Below, piece by piece: positions 44,482 to 55,159 of a DNA stretch of 64,000 nucleotides. A program made the translations under genes and the position numbers. This DNA comes from Anaerocolumna sp047777345. GTDB lineage: Bacteria > Bacillota > Clostridia > Lachnospirales > Lachnospiraceae. Under the pieces are notes generated by a model. The model was not told the origin of the DNA and searched no databases. It saw nothing but the letters and a program-made list of their open reading frames with translations. The DNA lies in NCBI GenBank assembly GCA_047777345.1, contig JBKEEJ010000003.1:124001-188000 (forward strand). Direction: 5' to 3'. Numbering within the stretch: position 1 is the first letter of the stretch; the number at the start of each line of letters is the position of its first letter.

Positions 44482-45420
44482 TTACCTGGTCTTTTTTACT
44501 TTTCTTAAGAAAGAATATTTACAGATAAGTATTCCGTCGGCAACCACCACAAGCAATGCGGAAAGAAGCTGGGAAACTGCGATCTGAGTATTCCATAAAA
44601 ATAACTGGTCTGTCCTTAGCCCTTCAATCCAGACCCGTCCCAGTCCGTAGCCAACAAGGTAAAACAAAAATATCTCTCCATGGAATTTTTTATGTTTGGA
44701 ATAAATAATTAAAAACAGCAAAACACAGAAATTCCAAAAGGATTCATATAAAAAGGTAGGATGTACCTGGATATAAGTAACCCCGTTAATCACTACCGGA
44801 TTGTTCCGTATTTCCATAATTCGTTCCAAAACAACCGGCTTATCTGCATATTTTACCGTTAAATAAGACACAGGCGCCGAATAATCATAACTGACATCAC
44901 GTATATCTAACAACATGGCAAATAAATTATTCGTATATTTTCCGAAGGCTTCCCGGTTAAAAAAGTTTCCCCATCTTCCGATAATCTGCCCGGTTATTAA
45001 TCCTAAGCAGCTGGTATCGGCCAAAAGGCCAAAGGAAATTTTTTTTACTTTTGAATATACCAAAGCCGTAATAACAGCCGCTATAATACCGCCATATATG
45101 GCCAGACCGCCGTTTCGTATATTAAAAATCTGCAGCGGATTATCTTTGTATTCATTCCAGGAAAAAATCACATAATAGACTCTGGCACCAATTACAGATA
45201 TAAGTATGGCATATAAGGCAAAATCCAGATACAGGTCTTTGCTTTGTCCGGTTCTTATTGCCTGCCATTCTGTCACCAAATACCCTACGGCCATACCGCA
45301 GGCAATAATGATACCATAGTAAGCAATCTGAAAGCCAAATATATCAATGGAAGAACCAACATTTTTAAACTCGATGCCTAAATTTGGAAACCAGATACTG
45401 GTTGCAGCACTTAATACCAT
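44482..45420 (-). CDS. lgt: Prolipoprotein diacylglyceryl transferase (Lgt)
   Basis: A 312-residue polytopic membrane enzyme that adds diacylglycerol to the lipobox Cys of prolipoproteins. The Lgt signature GRWGNFFNREAFGK and the substrate-pocket motif HPTFLYES are present, and the C-terminus has GLGRVWIEGLRTDQL. About seven membrane helices are expected. It lies 17 bp after ychF. The stretch between two conserved motifs (about 165-205) is longer than in short forms. Confidence 0.95.
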   Translation of the reverse strand: MVLSAATSIWFPNLGIEFKNVGSSIDIFGFQIAYYGIIIACGMAVGYLVTEWQAIRTGQSKDLYLDFALYAILISVIGARVYYVIFSWNEYKDNPLQIFNIRNGGLAIYGGIIAAVITALVYSKVKKISFGLLADTSCLGLITGQIIGRWGNFFNREAFGKYTNNLFAMLLDIRDVSYDYSAPVSYLTVKYADKPVVLERIMEIRNNPVVINGVTYIQVHPTFLYESFWNFCVLLFLIIYSKHKKFHGEIFLFYLVGYGLGRVWIEGLRTDQLFLWNTQIAVSQLLSALLVVVADGILICKYSFLRKVKKTR

Positions 45421-45437
45421 ACAAATCCACCACTTTC

Positions 45438-46535
45438 TTAAACATTAAAACGGAATAAGACTACATCTCCATCCTGAACTACGTAATCTTTACCTTCCGA
45501 CCGTACCAGTCCTTTTTCTTTTGCCGCATTAAAGCTGCCGCATTCAACCAAATTATCATAACTTACAACTTCCGCACGGATAAAACCTCTTTCAAAATCC
45601 GTATGGATTTTTCCCGCGGCCTGAGGTGCCTTCGTACCTTTCACAATGGTCCATGCTCTGGTTTCCTTAGGACCAGCTGTGAGGAAACTGATAAGCCCTA
45701 ACAAGGAATAACTGGCACGAACTAGTTTTTCCAGTCCGGATTCCTTTAATCCCAGTTCCTCTAAAAACATTTTTTTCTCGTCGTCGTCCAGTTCCGAAAT
45801 TTCTTCTTCAATTTGGGCGCATATCACAAATACTTCGGAGTTTTCTGATTTTGCAAATTCTTTTACCTGAACAACCCCCGGATTACCGGCACCATCGTCT
45901 TTTAAATCTTCTTCCTTTACATTGGCGGCATAGATTACGGGCTTATAAGTAAGCAGATTGTATCCTTTTAACAATGAAATTTCATCTTCATCCGAAGTCT
46001 GAAAACTTTTTGCCATGCGGCCATCTTCCAGATGTTTTTTTAATCTTTCCAGCAAATCCAGTTCTTTGGCCAATGCCTTGTCGTTTTTGGCTCCTTTTGC
46101 CACGCGGGAAATTCTTCTTTCCAGAACTTCCAAATCGGCAAATATTAACTCCAGATTAATGGTTTCAATATCCCGCAAAGGATCGATGGAACCTTCCACG
46201 TGTATAATATTGCTGTCCTCAAAGCACCTTACCACATGTACAATTGCGTCTACTTCTCTGATATTGGATAAAAACTGGTTGCCCAAACCTTCCCCTTTGG
46301 AAGCACCTTTTACCAGGCCGGCAATATCCACAAATTCAATCACAGCCGGAACTATTTTTTCCGAATGATATAAATCTCCCAAAACCTTAAGTCTTTCATC
46401 AGGTACCGGTACAACTCCGATATTGGGATCAATGGTACAAAAGGGATAGTTGGCAGATTCAGCACCTGCTTTTGTCAATGAATTAAATAATGTACTTTTA
46501 CCTACATTGGGTAAACCTACTATGCCTAATTTCAT
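45438..46535 (-). CDS. ychF: Redox-regulated ATPase YchF (Ola1 family)
   Basis: A 365-residue TRAFAC-class protein with the P-loop GLPNVGKS (7-14), switch region DIAGLVKGASKGEGLGNQFL, a coiled-coil insertion and a C-terminal TGS domain (IHTDFERGFIRAEV). YchF hydrolyses ATP rather than GTP and binds ribosomes. Length matches the family (about 365). Confidence 0.97.
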   Translation of the reverse strand: MKLGIVGLPNVGKSTLFNSLTKAGAESANYPFCTIDPNIGVVPVPDERLKVLGDLYHSEKIVPAVIEFVDIAGLVKGASKGEGLGNQFLSNIREVDAIVHVVRCFEDSNIIHVEGSIDPLRDIETINLELIFADLEVLERRISRVAKGAKNDKALAKELDLLERLKKHLEDGRMAKSFQTSDEDEISLLKGYNLLTYKPVIYAANVKEEDLKDDGAGNPGVVQVKEFAKSENSEVFVICAQIEEEISELDDDEKKMFLEELGLKESGLEKLVRASYSLLGLISFLTAGPKETRAWTIVKGTKAPQAAGKIHTDFERGFIRAEVVSYDNLVECGSFNAAKEKGLVRSEGKDYVVQDGDVVLFRFNV

Positions 46536-46548
46536 ATATGTCTTCCTT

Positions 46549-47220
46549 TCAATCTTTTGCTTCTATAATAATTAATATTCCTTCTTTTAAATGAATTTCT
46601 GCCTGTTCTTCCTTAAGCTCGTTGCTTACTCCAAGGCTGTCGCCAATATACATGGTGTGATTAACAAGGGGATATTTAAACCCTTTTAGGGTAACACCGG
46701 TAACTTTTTCGGTAAAAGGCTGAACAGATATAAAAGGTCCGTGGAGTTTTTCTTTATAAAGAACCGTTTTTTTATTAATCATATAAATTTTATTATGTTC
46801 ATCCACTATAGAAGCTTTTATATTTTTATTCAAAGGTAAATATAATAAATTTATATTAGCAAGCATATGGTCAATTCTGGTACCGGTAGCTCCTAATATA
46901 ACAATTTCATCCGCTTCTAATTCAAGGCATAAATTAATGGCTATATGGGTATCTGTAGCATCCTTTTGGGGATTATATTTTTTTGTGACCGCCGATTTAT
47001 ACTTCATCCGGTACTCATCCAGCAGGTCTTTCGGTACGGAATCAAAATCACCAAGGATATAATCTACGGATATTCCAAGTTTATAGGCGGTAACCAAACC
47101 TCTGTCAACGGCAATTATAACCTGAAATTTTTCCTGTTTCAGATATTCTGATGCAAATTGTTGGGATATGGCACCGCCACTTAATATTAATATTCTCTTT
47201 GATTTTATTTCAGCACTCAT
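46549..47220 (-). CDS. thiN: Thiamine pyrophosphokinase (ThiN)
   Basis: A 223-residue enzyme that transfers pyrophosphate from ATP to thiamine. The motifs ILILSGG, AVDRG, YILGDFDSVPK, DATDTHIAI and LGATGTRIDH define the family. It is followed by ychF and preceded by rpe, continuing the conserved prkC-rsgA-rpe-thiN order of Firmicutes. Confidence 0.95.
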   Translation of the reverse strand: MSAEIKSKRILILSGGAISQQFASEYLKQEKFQVIIAVDRGLVTAYKLGISVDYILGDFDSVPKDLLDEYRMKYKSAVTKKYNPQKDATDTHIAINLCLELEADEIVILGATGTRIDHMLANINLLYLPLNKNIKASIVDEHNKIYMINKKTVLYKEKLHGPFISVQPFTEKVTGVTLKGFKYPLVNHTMYIGDSLGVSNELKEEQAEIHLKEGILIIIEAKD

Positions 47221-47274
47221 TTTCTTTCAAATCCATTACATATTGGGTTAGTTACCCTCATAGTTTATTCTTTC

Positions 47275-47934
47275 TTATTCTATGTTATGAAATATATTTT
47301 TAAATAAAGAAATATTATTACTAATATCTCCTTTAAATATTGCTGTTCCGGCAACAATGACATTAGCCCCTGCATCCAGTACCTCTTTTACATTGGACGC
47401 AGATATGCCGCCGTCCACTTCAATATCTATATTATATTGCTTTTTGGTAATTAAGGCTTTTAGCGCCTTTATTTTATCCATGGCCGACGGGATAAAAGCC
47501 TGTCCGCCAAATCCCGGGTTGACACTCATTAAAAGTACCATGTCCAGATCTTCCAGCACATATTCCAGTACGGATAAAGAAGTGGAAGGATTTAAAGACA
47601 CACAGGCCTTTAATCCTAACTCTTTTATTCTGGATATTGTACGGTGCAGATGTTTGCAGGCTTCCACATGAACTGTCAGAATATCAGCCCCTGCTTTTGC
47701 AAAATCATCGATATACCGGATAGGTTCCTCAACCATTAAGTGAACATCAAAGGGAAGCTTGGTAATGGGGCGTATTGCCTGGATTACTGGTACACCAAAT
47801 GATATACTCGGCACAAAATTTCCATCCATAACATCAATATGAAGATAATCTGCCCCTGCCTTTTCCACCTCAAGGACATTGTCACCAAGACGGGAAAAAT
47901 CCGCGGCAAGTATCGATGGTGCTAATTTTAACAT
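47275..47934 (-). CDS. rpe: Ribulose-phosphate 3-epimerase
   Basis: A 219-residue TIM-barrel enzyme interconverting ribulose 5-phosphate and xylulose 5-phosphate. LAPSILAADFSRLG, HIDVMDGNFVPS, HLMVEEP, MSVNPGFGGQ and EVDGGISASNV are the family blocks and include the metal-binding His and Asp residues. It is placed 11 bp after rsgA. Confidence 0.97.
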   Translation of the reverse strand: MLKLAPSILAADFSRLGDNVLEVEKAGADYLHIDVMDGNFVPSISFGVPVIQAIRPITKLPFDVHLMVEEPIRYIDDFAKAGADILTVHVEACKHLHRTISRIKELGLKACVSLNPSTSLSVLEYVLEDLDMVLLMSVNPGFGGQAFIPSAMDKIKALKALITKKQYNIDIEVDGGISASNVKEVLDAGANVIVAGTAIFKGDISNNISLFKNIFHNIE

Positions 47935-47945
47935 AATATTTCTCC

Positions 47946-48824
47946 TTAATACTTCTTTTGATTTTTGAGTTCGTTATATATTTCCACATAATTATCATAG
48001 CGGATTCTGCTGATTCTGTTTTCTGATAAAGCCTGCTTAACCGCACAACCGGGCTCGTTTAAATGGACGCAGCCATTAAACTTACAGTCATCTGCATACT
48101 CTTTAAACTCGGCATAATATTCTTTTAGCTCTTCTTTTTCCATATCGGGAACATACAGCGAACTAAAACCCGGCGTATCCATAATAAAGCCATTTTCTTT
48201 CAGGTGAAATAATTCGGAATGTCTGGTGGTATGTTTTCCTCTTTTGATTTTCTCACTGATTTCACCGGTCTGCATATTAGCTTCCGGATGAATCCAATTT
48301 ATAATGGAGGATTTTCCAACACCAGAGGGTCCTGCAAGAACTGTCGTTTTATCCTTTAACAAATCTTTCAGGGAATCCATTCCTTCTTTTGTTTTCGTAC
48401 TGGTAAAAAGTATTTTATGTCCGGATTTTACGTAAGCAGATTTCAGCAGATTTACTTCCTTGTCACTGACAATATCTATTTTATTAAAACAGATTACGGT
48501 TTCTACCTGCTGTTTTTCCATCAGTATCAGGAAACGATCCAACAGATTTAAATTAGGATAAGGATCCGCCGCCGCAAATATAATCAGGGCCTGATCCACG
48601 TTTGCGACAGCCGGCCTTATTAATTCATTTTTACGTTTTTGAATTTTGGTTATATTTCCTTTTTTCCCTGTTTCATCAATTGCGTCAATTGACACATTGT
48701 CTCCGACTAAAGGTTTGACTTTCTGATTTCGAAAGATTCCCTTTGCCCTGCATTCATATAAACCATAATTATCCACATACACATAGTAAAAGCCAGAGAT
48801 TCCTTTAATAATTTTCCCTTCCAT
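47946..48824 (-). CDS. rsgA: Ribosome small-subunit GTPase RsgA
   Basis: A 292-residue circularly permuted GTPase: OB fold first, then G4 (FNKID), G1 (AGPSGVGKSS), G3 (DTPGFSS) and a zinc motif (CKFNGCVHLNEPGC). It helps mature the 30S subunit. The ATG at 48824, two bases after the prkC stop, matches the family start (MEGKIIKGISGFYYV); the longer open frame overlaps prkC. Confidence 0.96.
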   Translation of the reverse strand: MEGKIIKGISGFYYVYVDNYGLYECRAKGIFRNQKVKPLVGDNVSIDAIDETGKKGNITKIQKRKNELIRPAVANVDQALIIFAAADPYPNLNLLDRFLILMEKQQVETVICFNKIDIVSDKEVNLLKSAYVKSGHKILFTSTKTKEGMDSLKDLLKDKTTVLAGPSGVGKSSIINWIHPEANMQTGEISEKIKRGKHTTRHSELFHLKENGFIMDTPGFSSLYVPDMEKEELKEYYAEFKEYADDCKFNGCVHLNEPGCAVKQALSENRISRIRYDNYVEIYNELKNQKKY

Positions 48825-48826
48825 GC

Positions 48827-51004
48827 TTAGTTCACCGGAGTAAATTTTACTTGCCATGTAGTGCCGTATTCTTCATATTTAATATAGCTTCCGTTTTCAT
48901 ATACCACACCGTCCCCGTCGCCTTCTACTTCCCGGCCAACATACATTACTACCTTACCCTTGGAACCGCTGGTGCTGGTTACATCACCCACATTCAGCGG
49001 AAAACTGTCATAATCTAGATATTCTTTCAGTATTGTCTTGGTTTTACCGTCCTGAATAAGCTGAATTTTTATCATACCGGCATCACCCGGATAATCAAAA
49101 GGATTCTCATCTATTTCAATATGACCGATATAGGTTTGTGTTTCTTCTTTCTCAGATTCGTCGGGTCCTAAACTTATAACAAAATCAACGGCTGTACCGC
49201 TGTCTACCTTTTTGCCCGCTTTAATACTCTGGGAAATTACCTGACCTGCCGGATAGGTATCGGAATAATCCTTGGTTACTTCACCTTTGGTAAGTCCTGC
49301 ATTTTCCAGTTTCTTTACAGCCTTACTTTCTGTTAATCCTATAATGTTTGGCATTTCTACCTTTTTGATTTCGGGACCATTGCTTATTACAACCGTAACG
49401 GTATCTCCCTTTACCACAGATTCATCTCGGGAAGGAATTGTTTCGATTACTCTTCCTTCTTCAATTTCATCACTGTAGGCATAGTCATGTACCACAACAA
49501 GGCCGGCTTCTTCCAGTTTTGTCACTGCCTGGTTGTCGGTCAGATTATATACGTTTGGTACCTTAAAGGGCTCAGGCCCTAAACTGATTACAAGCCTGAT
49601 TTCTGAATCAGCTTCCACTTCCGCATTTGGTGCCGGATACTGTTCAATAACCATACCTTTTTCATACTTATCCGAATACTCTTCGTCATTATAAGTCACA
49701 TTAAAAGATTCAGACTTTGCATATAAGGTCTTTTTTGCGTCTTCCAGTAACAAGCCAACCACAGAGGGCATCATAACAGTTTCTTTTGATTCAAGCGTAG
49801 GTGATACCGTTTCCTCATCCGTTGCAGTTGATTCAACGGTAGGTATGTTTGCATCCTTATTGGAAGATCCGGGGAATAATTTAAAAAAGCGAACAACAAA
49901 AAATATAATAAGTATTGTTAATATAACGCCTGCGGCTATGGAACCTACCAGTACGATTTTTTCCACCCGAGGATCAACCTTGTCCATATCTTCATCCTCA
50001 TCAGGATCATCATCGTCCGGATCGGGGTCGATACGCTTTCCACCGGTGTTCTGACTTTTGGAAACATCATACCGGTCGCCATTTATCTTGGCAGCACTTT
50101 TTATATGATTCACCTCTTCATCCGAAATTGTTATGGTAGGTGAATCGCTGACTTCCCCAGACGGAATAACAACAAAATCTCCATTGGGATTGGTGATGGA
50201 ACGTTTTAAATCCGCAATTAACTCAGTGGCAGATAAATACCTTCTCTCCGGTTTTTTCTGCATACATTTCTGCACAATTTTCTCTAAACTAAGGGGAATA
50301 TTCGGATCAATTTCTCGAAGAGGTGTCGCTTCACCCTGTATGTGAAGTAATGCTACAGAAACTGTATTATTTCCGGCAAAGGGGACTTGTCCTGACAGCA
50401 TTTCATATAAGGTAACCCCCAGGGAATAAATATCGCTTTTTTCATCGCTGTAACCACCACGAGCCTGTTCCGGGGACAAATAATGTACAGAACCCATTGC
50501 GTTGGAAGTAATGGTATTGGAATTAATTGCTTTTGCAATACCAAAATCAGTAACCTTGACCTTACCTTCCTTGGAAATGATAATATTCTGAGGTTTTATA
50601 TCCCTGTGAATAATATGATTCGCATGAGCCGCTTCCAAACCCATAGCAATCTGAATCGCAATGCCAACGGCTTCCTTAACATCCAATTTGCCTTTGCGCT
50701 CAATAAATTTCTTTAAGGTAATGCCTTCTACCAGTTCCATTACAATATAATGAAGTCCGTTATCATCACCCACGTCATATACATTTACAATATTAGGGTG
50801 GGATAATCCTGCTGCCGACTGAGCTTCTCCTCTGAACTTTTTCACAAAATTTTTATCATCACTAAATTCCGGCTTTAATACCTTAATGGCTACATAACGA
50901 TTTAACCGGTGGCATTTGGCTTTATAGACATCAGCCATACCTCCGGAACCTACCTTATCAATTATTTCATATCGGTCACCAATAAACATACCGGGTTTTA
51001 ACAT
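48827..51004 (-). CDS. prkC: PASTA-domain Ser/Thr kinase PrkC
   Basis: A 725-residue membrane kinase. The Hanks-type catalytic domain has K41, HRDIKPQN (133-140) and DFG (153-155). A very acidic juxtamembrane stretch (DPDPDDDDPDEDEDMD) precedes one membrane helix (about 350-375). Three extracellular PASTA domains (about 410-615) bind muropeptides, and an extra C-terminal β-rich domain follows. PrkC signals cell-wall state and spore germination. The ATG at 51004 has GAGGTG at good distance. Its phosphatase gene stp is immediately upstream. Confidence 0.96.
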   Translation of the reverse strand: MLKPGMFIGDRYEIIDKVGSGGMADVYKAKCHRLNRYVAIKVLKPEFSDDKNFVKKFRGEAQSAAGLSHPNIVNVYDVGDDNGLHYIVMELVEGITLKKFIERKGKLDVKEAVGIAIQIAMGLEAAHANHIIHRDIKPQNIIISKEGKVKVTDFGIAKAINSNTITSNAMGSVHYLSPEQARGGYSDEKSDIYSLGVTLYEMLSGQVPFAGNNTVSVALLHIQGEATPLREIDPNIPLSLEKIVQKCMQKKPERRYLSATELIADLKRSITNPNGDFVVIPSGEVSDSPTITISDEEVNHIKSAAKINGDRYDVSKSQNTGGKRIDPDPDDDDPDEDEDMDKVDPRVEKIVLVGSIAAGVILTILIIFFVVRFFKLFPGSSNKDANIPTVESTATDEETVSPTLESKETVMMPSVVGLLLEDAKKTLYAKSESFNVTYNDEEYSDKYEKGMVIEQYPAPNAEVEADSEIRLVISLGPEPFKVPNVYNLTDNQAVTKLEEAGLVVVHDYAYSDEIEEGRVIETIPSRDESVVKGDTVTVVISNGPEIKKVEMPNIIGLTESKAVKKLENAGLTKGEVTKDYSDTYPAGQVISQSIKAGKKVDSGTAVDFVISLGPDESEKEETQTYIGHIEIDENPFDYPGDAGMIKIQLIQDGKTKTILKEYLDYDSFPLNVGDVTSTSGSKGKVVMYVGREVEGDGDGVVYENGSYIKYEEYGTTWQVKFTPVN

Positions 51005-51019
51005 TCCTCTCACCTCTTT

Positions 51020-51742
51020 CTACAGTTTTACAAGAATAATGGAGATATTGTCATTACCGCCATTCTCATTTGCCTTTTTAACCAAAGTATTTGCCATCAT
51101 TTCCAAATTGTCTGGGTAAGCCTGTACTATATCCATAATATCTTTATCATCCATCATATTGGTTAAGCCATCCGAACACATTAATACAATGTCGTCCTTT
51201 TCAAGCTGAACCTCAAAATAATCCGGCGTTAGCTGAGAGCCGGCACCCAAAGCCCTGGTTATGATATTTTTGTTTGGATGAAACCGGACATCCTTACGTT
51301 CAATCTCGCCAGTCTTAACCATTTCTTCCACCAAGGAATGGTCTTCTGTAATTTGCTTTATACCATCCCGAATGACATATAACCTGCTGTCACCAACATT
51401 AGCCACATAAAGCATCGATTCAATAATAGTCGCAACAACGAAAGTGGTTCCCATGCCATGCAAATCATTTTTTGCATTGGCTTCTTCCAATAATAAATCA
51501 TTGGTATACTGCAAAGCATCCGCTATCATTCCAATCGGTGTTTTTTCCTTCGTAGTCCGGATTCTCTCCGTAAAAACTTTAACACTAAATCTGGAGGCAT
51601 AATCACCTGCATTATGACCGCCCATTCCGTCAGCCACAATAAATAGATTAGGCAGTCCGCCGATTCTGTTTTCCTCACAGAAAACATAATCCTGATTAAC
51701 CCGCCGCCTTTCGCCAATATCTGTTATTGAATATGACTTCAT
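51020..51742 (-). CDS. stp: PP2C-type Ser/Thr phosphatase Stp (PrpC)
   Basis: A 240-residue PP2C phosphatase. The metal-binding ADGMGGHNAG (37-46), the start DIGERRRVNQD and LVMCSDGLTNMM-type end (VLMCSDGLTNM, GGNDNISIILV) are present. It reverses PrkC phosphorylation. It lies 15 bp before prkC, so kinase and phosphatase are made together. Confidence 0.96.
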   Translation of the reverse strand: MKSYSITDIGERRRVNQDYVFCEENRIGGLPNLFIVADGMGGHNAGDYASRFSVKVFTERIRTTKEKTPIGMIADALQYTNDLLLEEANAKNDLHGMGTTFVVATIIESMLYVANVGDSRLYVIRDGIKQITEDHSLVEEMVKTGEIERKDVRFHPNKNIITRALGAGSQLTPDYFEVQLEKDDIVLMCSDGLTNMMDDKDIMDIVQAYPDNLEMMANTLVKKANENGGNDNISIILVKL

Positions 51743-51916
51743 GCTTACACCTCCTTACAAAAGTATGTACACTTTTAGAACCAGGGCCTAAACGATAGTC
51801 ACATGTATACAGTAAACACACAACAATATCCTGATATATATCGGTCACAAATAATCCAAACTTTCGGTCAACACCTGATTTAATTATAATTTCAGGCAGG
51901 CCTGTCAATTATTCGG

Positions 51917-52963
51917 TTAATTATTACTCATGTTTTCCATATAGCTTTTTCTAAGCTGACCACATGCGGCATTAATATCCGAGCCCATTTCTCTTCTAAT
52001 AGTAACATTAATTCTGTAATTTTCAAGTACGTTTTTGAAAATTTGAATGTTTTTTGCATCTGATTGCCGGTAATCTCTCTCTCTGATGGGATTTACCGGT
52101 ATCAGGTTAACATGGCAATTTAAGCCTTTCAGCCGATTGGCAAGTTCATCTGCGTGCTCGGGCAAATCATTGACGCCTTCTATGAGACTGTACTCAAAAG
52201 TTATTCTGCGACCGGTTACTTTATAGTAGTATACACAAGCATCCATGGCCGAGTCAATATCATACTGATTGGCGATTGGCATCAATGTTTTTCTGATGGC
52301 ATCATTGGGTGCGTGAAGGGATAGTGCTAAAGTAATCTGCAGTTTTTCATGGGCTAGAGCTTTGATTTTCTCAACCAGACCACAGGTAGATACGGTTATA
52401 TTTCGCTGACTGATATTAAGTCCATTTTCATCTGTCAGCATATGGATAAATTTAATTAAATTATCATAATTATCCAAAGGTTCTCCGGTACCCATTACCA
52501 CCACATTGGATACTCTTTCACCGGTGATTTTCTGAATCTGATAAACCTGATCCAGCATTTCGGATGCAGTAAGATTTCTTTCAAATCCCCCGATGGTGGA
52601 AGCACAGAACTTACAGCCCATTTTGCAGCCGACCTGGGATGAAATACACACAGAATTGCCGTGATGATATTTCATCAGTACGCTTTCCAAAACCCTTGAA
52701 TCTTTCAGACGAAATAAAAATTTAGAGGTTTCACCATCTTCCGACACCAGCCTGTCTACCACAGTTAATCTGGTAATTTCACAGATTTCTTCCAACTGTT
52801 TTCTCAAGGCTATGGGAAGATTGGTCATATCAGAAAAATCATCAGCCAGTTTCACATGAAGCCATTCATAGATTTGTTTTGCACGAAAAGGCTTTTGTCC
52901 CAACTTTTCCATCAGTTCTTTTAATTCATTTAAATTTAGTGATTTTATATCTGTTTTTGACAT
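51917..52963 (-). CDS. rlmN: Dual-specificity RNA methyltransferase RlmN
   Basis: A 348-residue radical SAM enzyme that methylates A2503 of 23S rRNA and A37 of some tRNAs. The [4Fe-4S] motif is C113-x3-C117-x2-C120, followed by GEPLDNYDN, and the second catalytic Cys is in NAACGQL near the C-terminus. It is read 19 bp after the broken rsmB. Confidence 0.97.
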   Translation of the reverse strand: MSKTDIKSLNLNELKELMEKLGQKPFRAKQIYEWLHVKLADDFSDMTNLPIALRKQLEEICEITRLTVVDRLVSEDGETSKFLFRLKDSRVLESVLMKYHHGNSVCISSQVGCKMGCKFCASTIGGFERNLTASEMLDQVYQIQKITGERVSNVVVMGTGEPLDNYDNLIKFIHMLTDENGLNISQRNITVSTCGLVEKIKALAHEKLQITLALSLHAPNDAIRKTLMPIANQYDIDSAMDACVYYYKVTGRRITFEYSLIEGVNDLPEHADELANRLKGLNCHVNLIPVNPIRERDYRQSDAKNIQIFKNVLENYRINVTIRREMGSDINAACGQLRKSYMENMSNN

Positions 52964-52982
52964 ATTACATCCTGTTCTTTGT

Positions 52983-54342
52983 TTAACTGATTCTTCTTAA
53001 TTTGGCAATAAAAAAAGCCATCCGTATCATGGATACCGGGAAGAAGCTGAATTTAGCCTTCCTTTGGTTGTTTCATTCATCAGGGATGGCGGTAAAAATC
53101 ATCCAGGCTTTCCAGCCTGAAATTATACTGTTTTGTAAACCACCGGACATTTTCAATATTTTCATCCTGGTTTACGGTACAGGTACTGTAGAGTAAAATC
53201 CGCCTATTTTTACATACTGATAAACGGTACTTAAAATTTGTCTCTGTAATTTTACAAGTTCTCTTTGCTTTCCATTGTCATATTATACTTAATGTCCGGC
53301 TTCTTACCAATTACCCCAAGACCGGAACAGGGTAAATCCGCTATTACAATATCGGCTTTATCAATGCTTTCTTTGTCTAAACAAGGGCATCCCCTGTCCT
53401 GGCAGTAATATTTTGATACTAAACGGTTTATATTCTCCCGTATTAAATTCACCTTACTCTCCGACAAATCCCGGGCATCCACATGGCCTGTGGATTGCAA
53501 AAGCTCAGCTATGTGGAGGGATTTTCCTCCGGGAGCCGCACATACGTCAATAACCATATCATATTTTTTTACGCCTGAGACAGCCCCTACCAGCATGGAA
53601 CTTTCGTCCTGTATTAAAAAATACCCCTTCTTAAAGCTTTCCAAATCAGCAAGATAATTATAATTACTGATTTTAAGCGCACAGGGCAAATAAGTACCGT
53701 CTTCTGCGGCAATCTGATTTTCTTTAAGTATCTTTTTTAAATCCTCTGTCGTTATTTTTTCCGTGTTACAGCGTATCGTAGTCTTATTATTACTTGCTAA
53801 AACAGATTCAAAAAACTTTTTTGCCGATTCATAACCATATTGGCAAATCATTTGTTCTGCCAGCCACTCAGGAACCGAATAAGCAATACTTATATACTTT
53901 ATTTCATTTTTTTCATCGGTAAAGAAAAAGCTTTTTGATTTCTGACAATATTTCTTAATATGCCGTTTACAAAACCGGACAAATTGGCAAATCCTCTTTG
54001 TTTGGCTATTTTACCGCTTTCGTTGCAAGCGGCAGAATCCGGAACCTGATCCATATATTTTATCTGATAAAGGCTCATTCTTAACAGATTCCGGATGACA
54101 GGTTTCATTTTCTTCACTTTTACGGTAGAATACTGATCCAGTATATAATCCAGGGTAATAAGCCTTTCTAAGGTTCCTTCGCAAAGCCTTGTAATAAAAG
54201 CCCTGTCCTGCTTGCTAAAATATTGGTATTCGTTCAGGAAACGGTTCAAAACCGTATGGCTGAAATTACCCTTTTCCGTAATCTCCATTAGTACATTAAG
54301 AGCAATTTCTCTGGCACTTTTCTTTTGGTTTTTATCTGTCAC
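52983..54342 (-). pseudogene. rsmB: 16S rRNA (cytosine-C5) methyltransferase RsmB, multiple frameshifts
   Basis: All parts of RsmB are present but not in one frame: the NusB-like N-terminus (SAREIALNVLMEI), the SAM domain (VIDVCAAPGGKSLHIAEL, DLPCSGLG) and the C-terminal catalytic STCTVNQDENIENV and QLLPGIHDTDGFFIA. Breaks lie near 53917 (one G of GG lost), 53257 (one C lost) and 53200 (one A lost), with more between 53020 and 53100 including an extra T. The start is probably GTG 54342, 8 bases after GGAGG and overlapping the previous gene. Either real decay or poor consensus. Confidence 0.85.
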
Positions 54343-55046
54343 GATCACTTCCTCCAAATAGAATAATAAGCCTAATAAGCTGGAGGATGGACGCTATCGC
54401 AGCTGCCACATAGGTAAGGGCGGCGGCAAAAAGTACCTTCCTTGTATGTGCAATTTCATTTCCGTACAATATGCCGGTTTCATCCAGAATACGAACAGCC
54501 CTGGCGGAGGCATTAAATTCAACCGGTAAGGTAACAATCTGAAATAACACGGCACAGGAAAACAGAATAATACCCAGATTTAATCAATGTCTGTGATGAC
54601 TGTGAATTACCTAAAAATAAACCGATCAGAATCAAAGGCCAGGATATGGTTGCCCCAAAATTGGCCACCGGCACTATAGCAGTCCTTAAACGCAGTGGCA
54701 CGTAACCTTTGCTGTGCTGTATGGCATGACCGCACTCGTGGGCAGCAACACCGATAGCTGCAACGGATGTCTGACCATAAACACTGTCGGATAACTTTAA
54801 AGTTTTATCTCTCGGATCGTAATGGTCCGTTAAATTGCCGCTTATATGCATAACTCTCACATCGTAAATTCCTGCCATACGAAGAATCCGCTCGGCGACC
54901 TGAGCTCCTGTCATGCCTGACAGGCTCCGGACTCTGCTGTATTTTGCAAATGTGGACCTTACAATTGCCGATGCTGCCAAGGACAATAAAACACCAATTA
55001 TAATCAAATAATAGGTTGGATCGTAATAAAGGTACGGAACAATCAT
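54332..55046 (-). pseudogene. YugP-type zinc metallopeptidase, one frameshift
   Basis: A membrane metallopeptidase of the DUF2268/neutral zinc peptidase (YugP) type: N-terminal helix, zinc motif HECGHAIQH (about 112-120) and several later membrane helices. The frame shifts at about 54580, after SSQTLIK; one base too many (or two too few) separates it from the continuation LGIILFSCAVLFQIVTLPVEF. Both halves are otherwise coding-like. Substrate unknown. It lies between fmt and rsmB, as in other Clostridia. Confidence 0.85.
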
Positions 55047-55159
55047 AATATCCTCCTATCTGTGCATAAATCCTGCAAATCTAAGTTGTTGACAACACTT
55101 AACAGCAATGCGCAATAAAGCCTGGCGCTGCTAATTGGCTGTTAATGGAAACTTTCGTA

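Noticed and set aside
55070..55110. TGTTGACAACA palindrome between fmt and the metallopeptidase gene as an operator
   Set aside because: It is short, lies inside an operon and near poor-quality sequence; no promoter goes with it.
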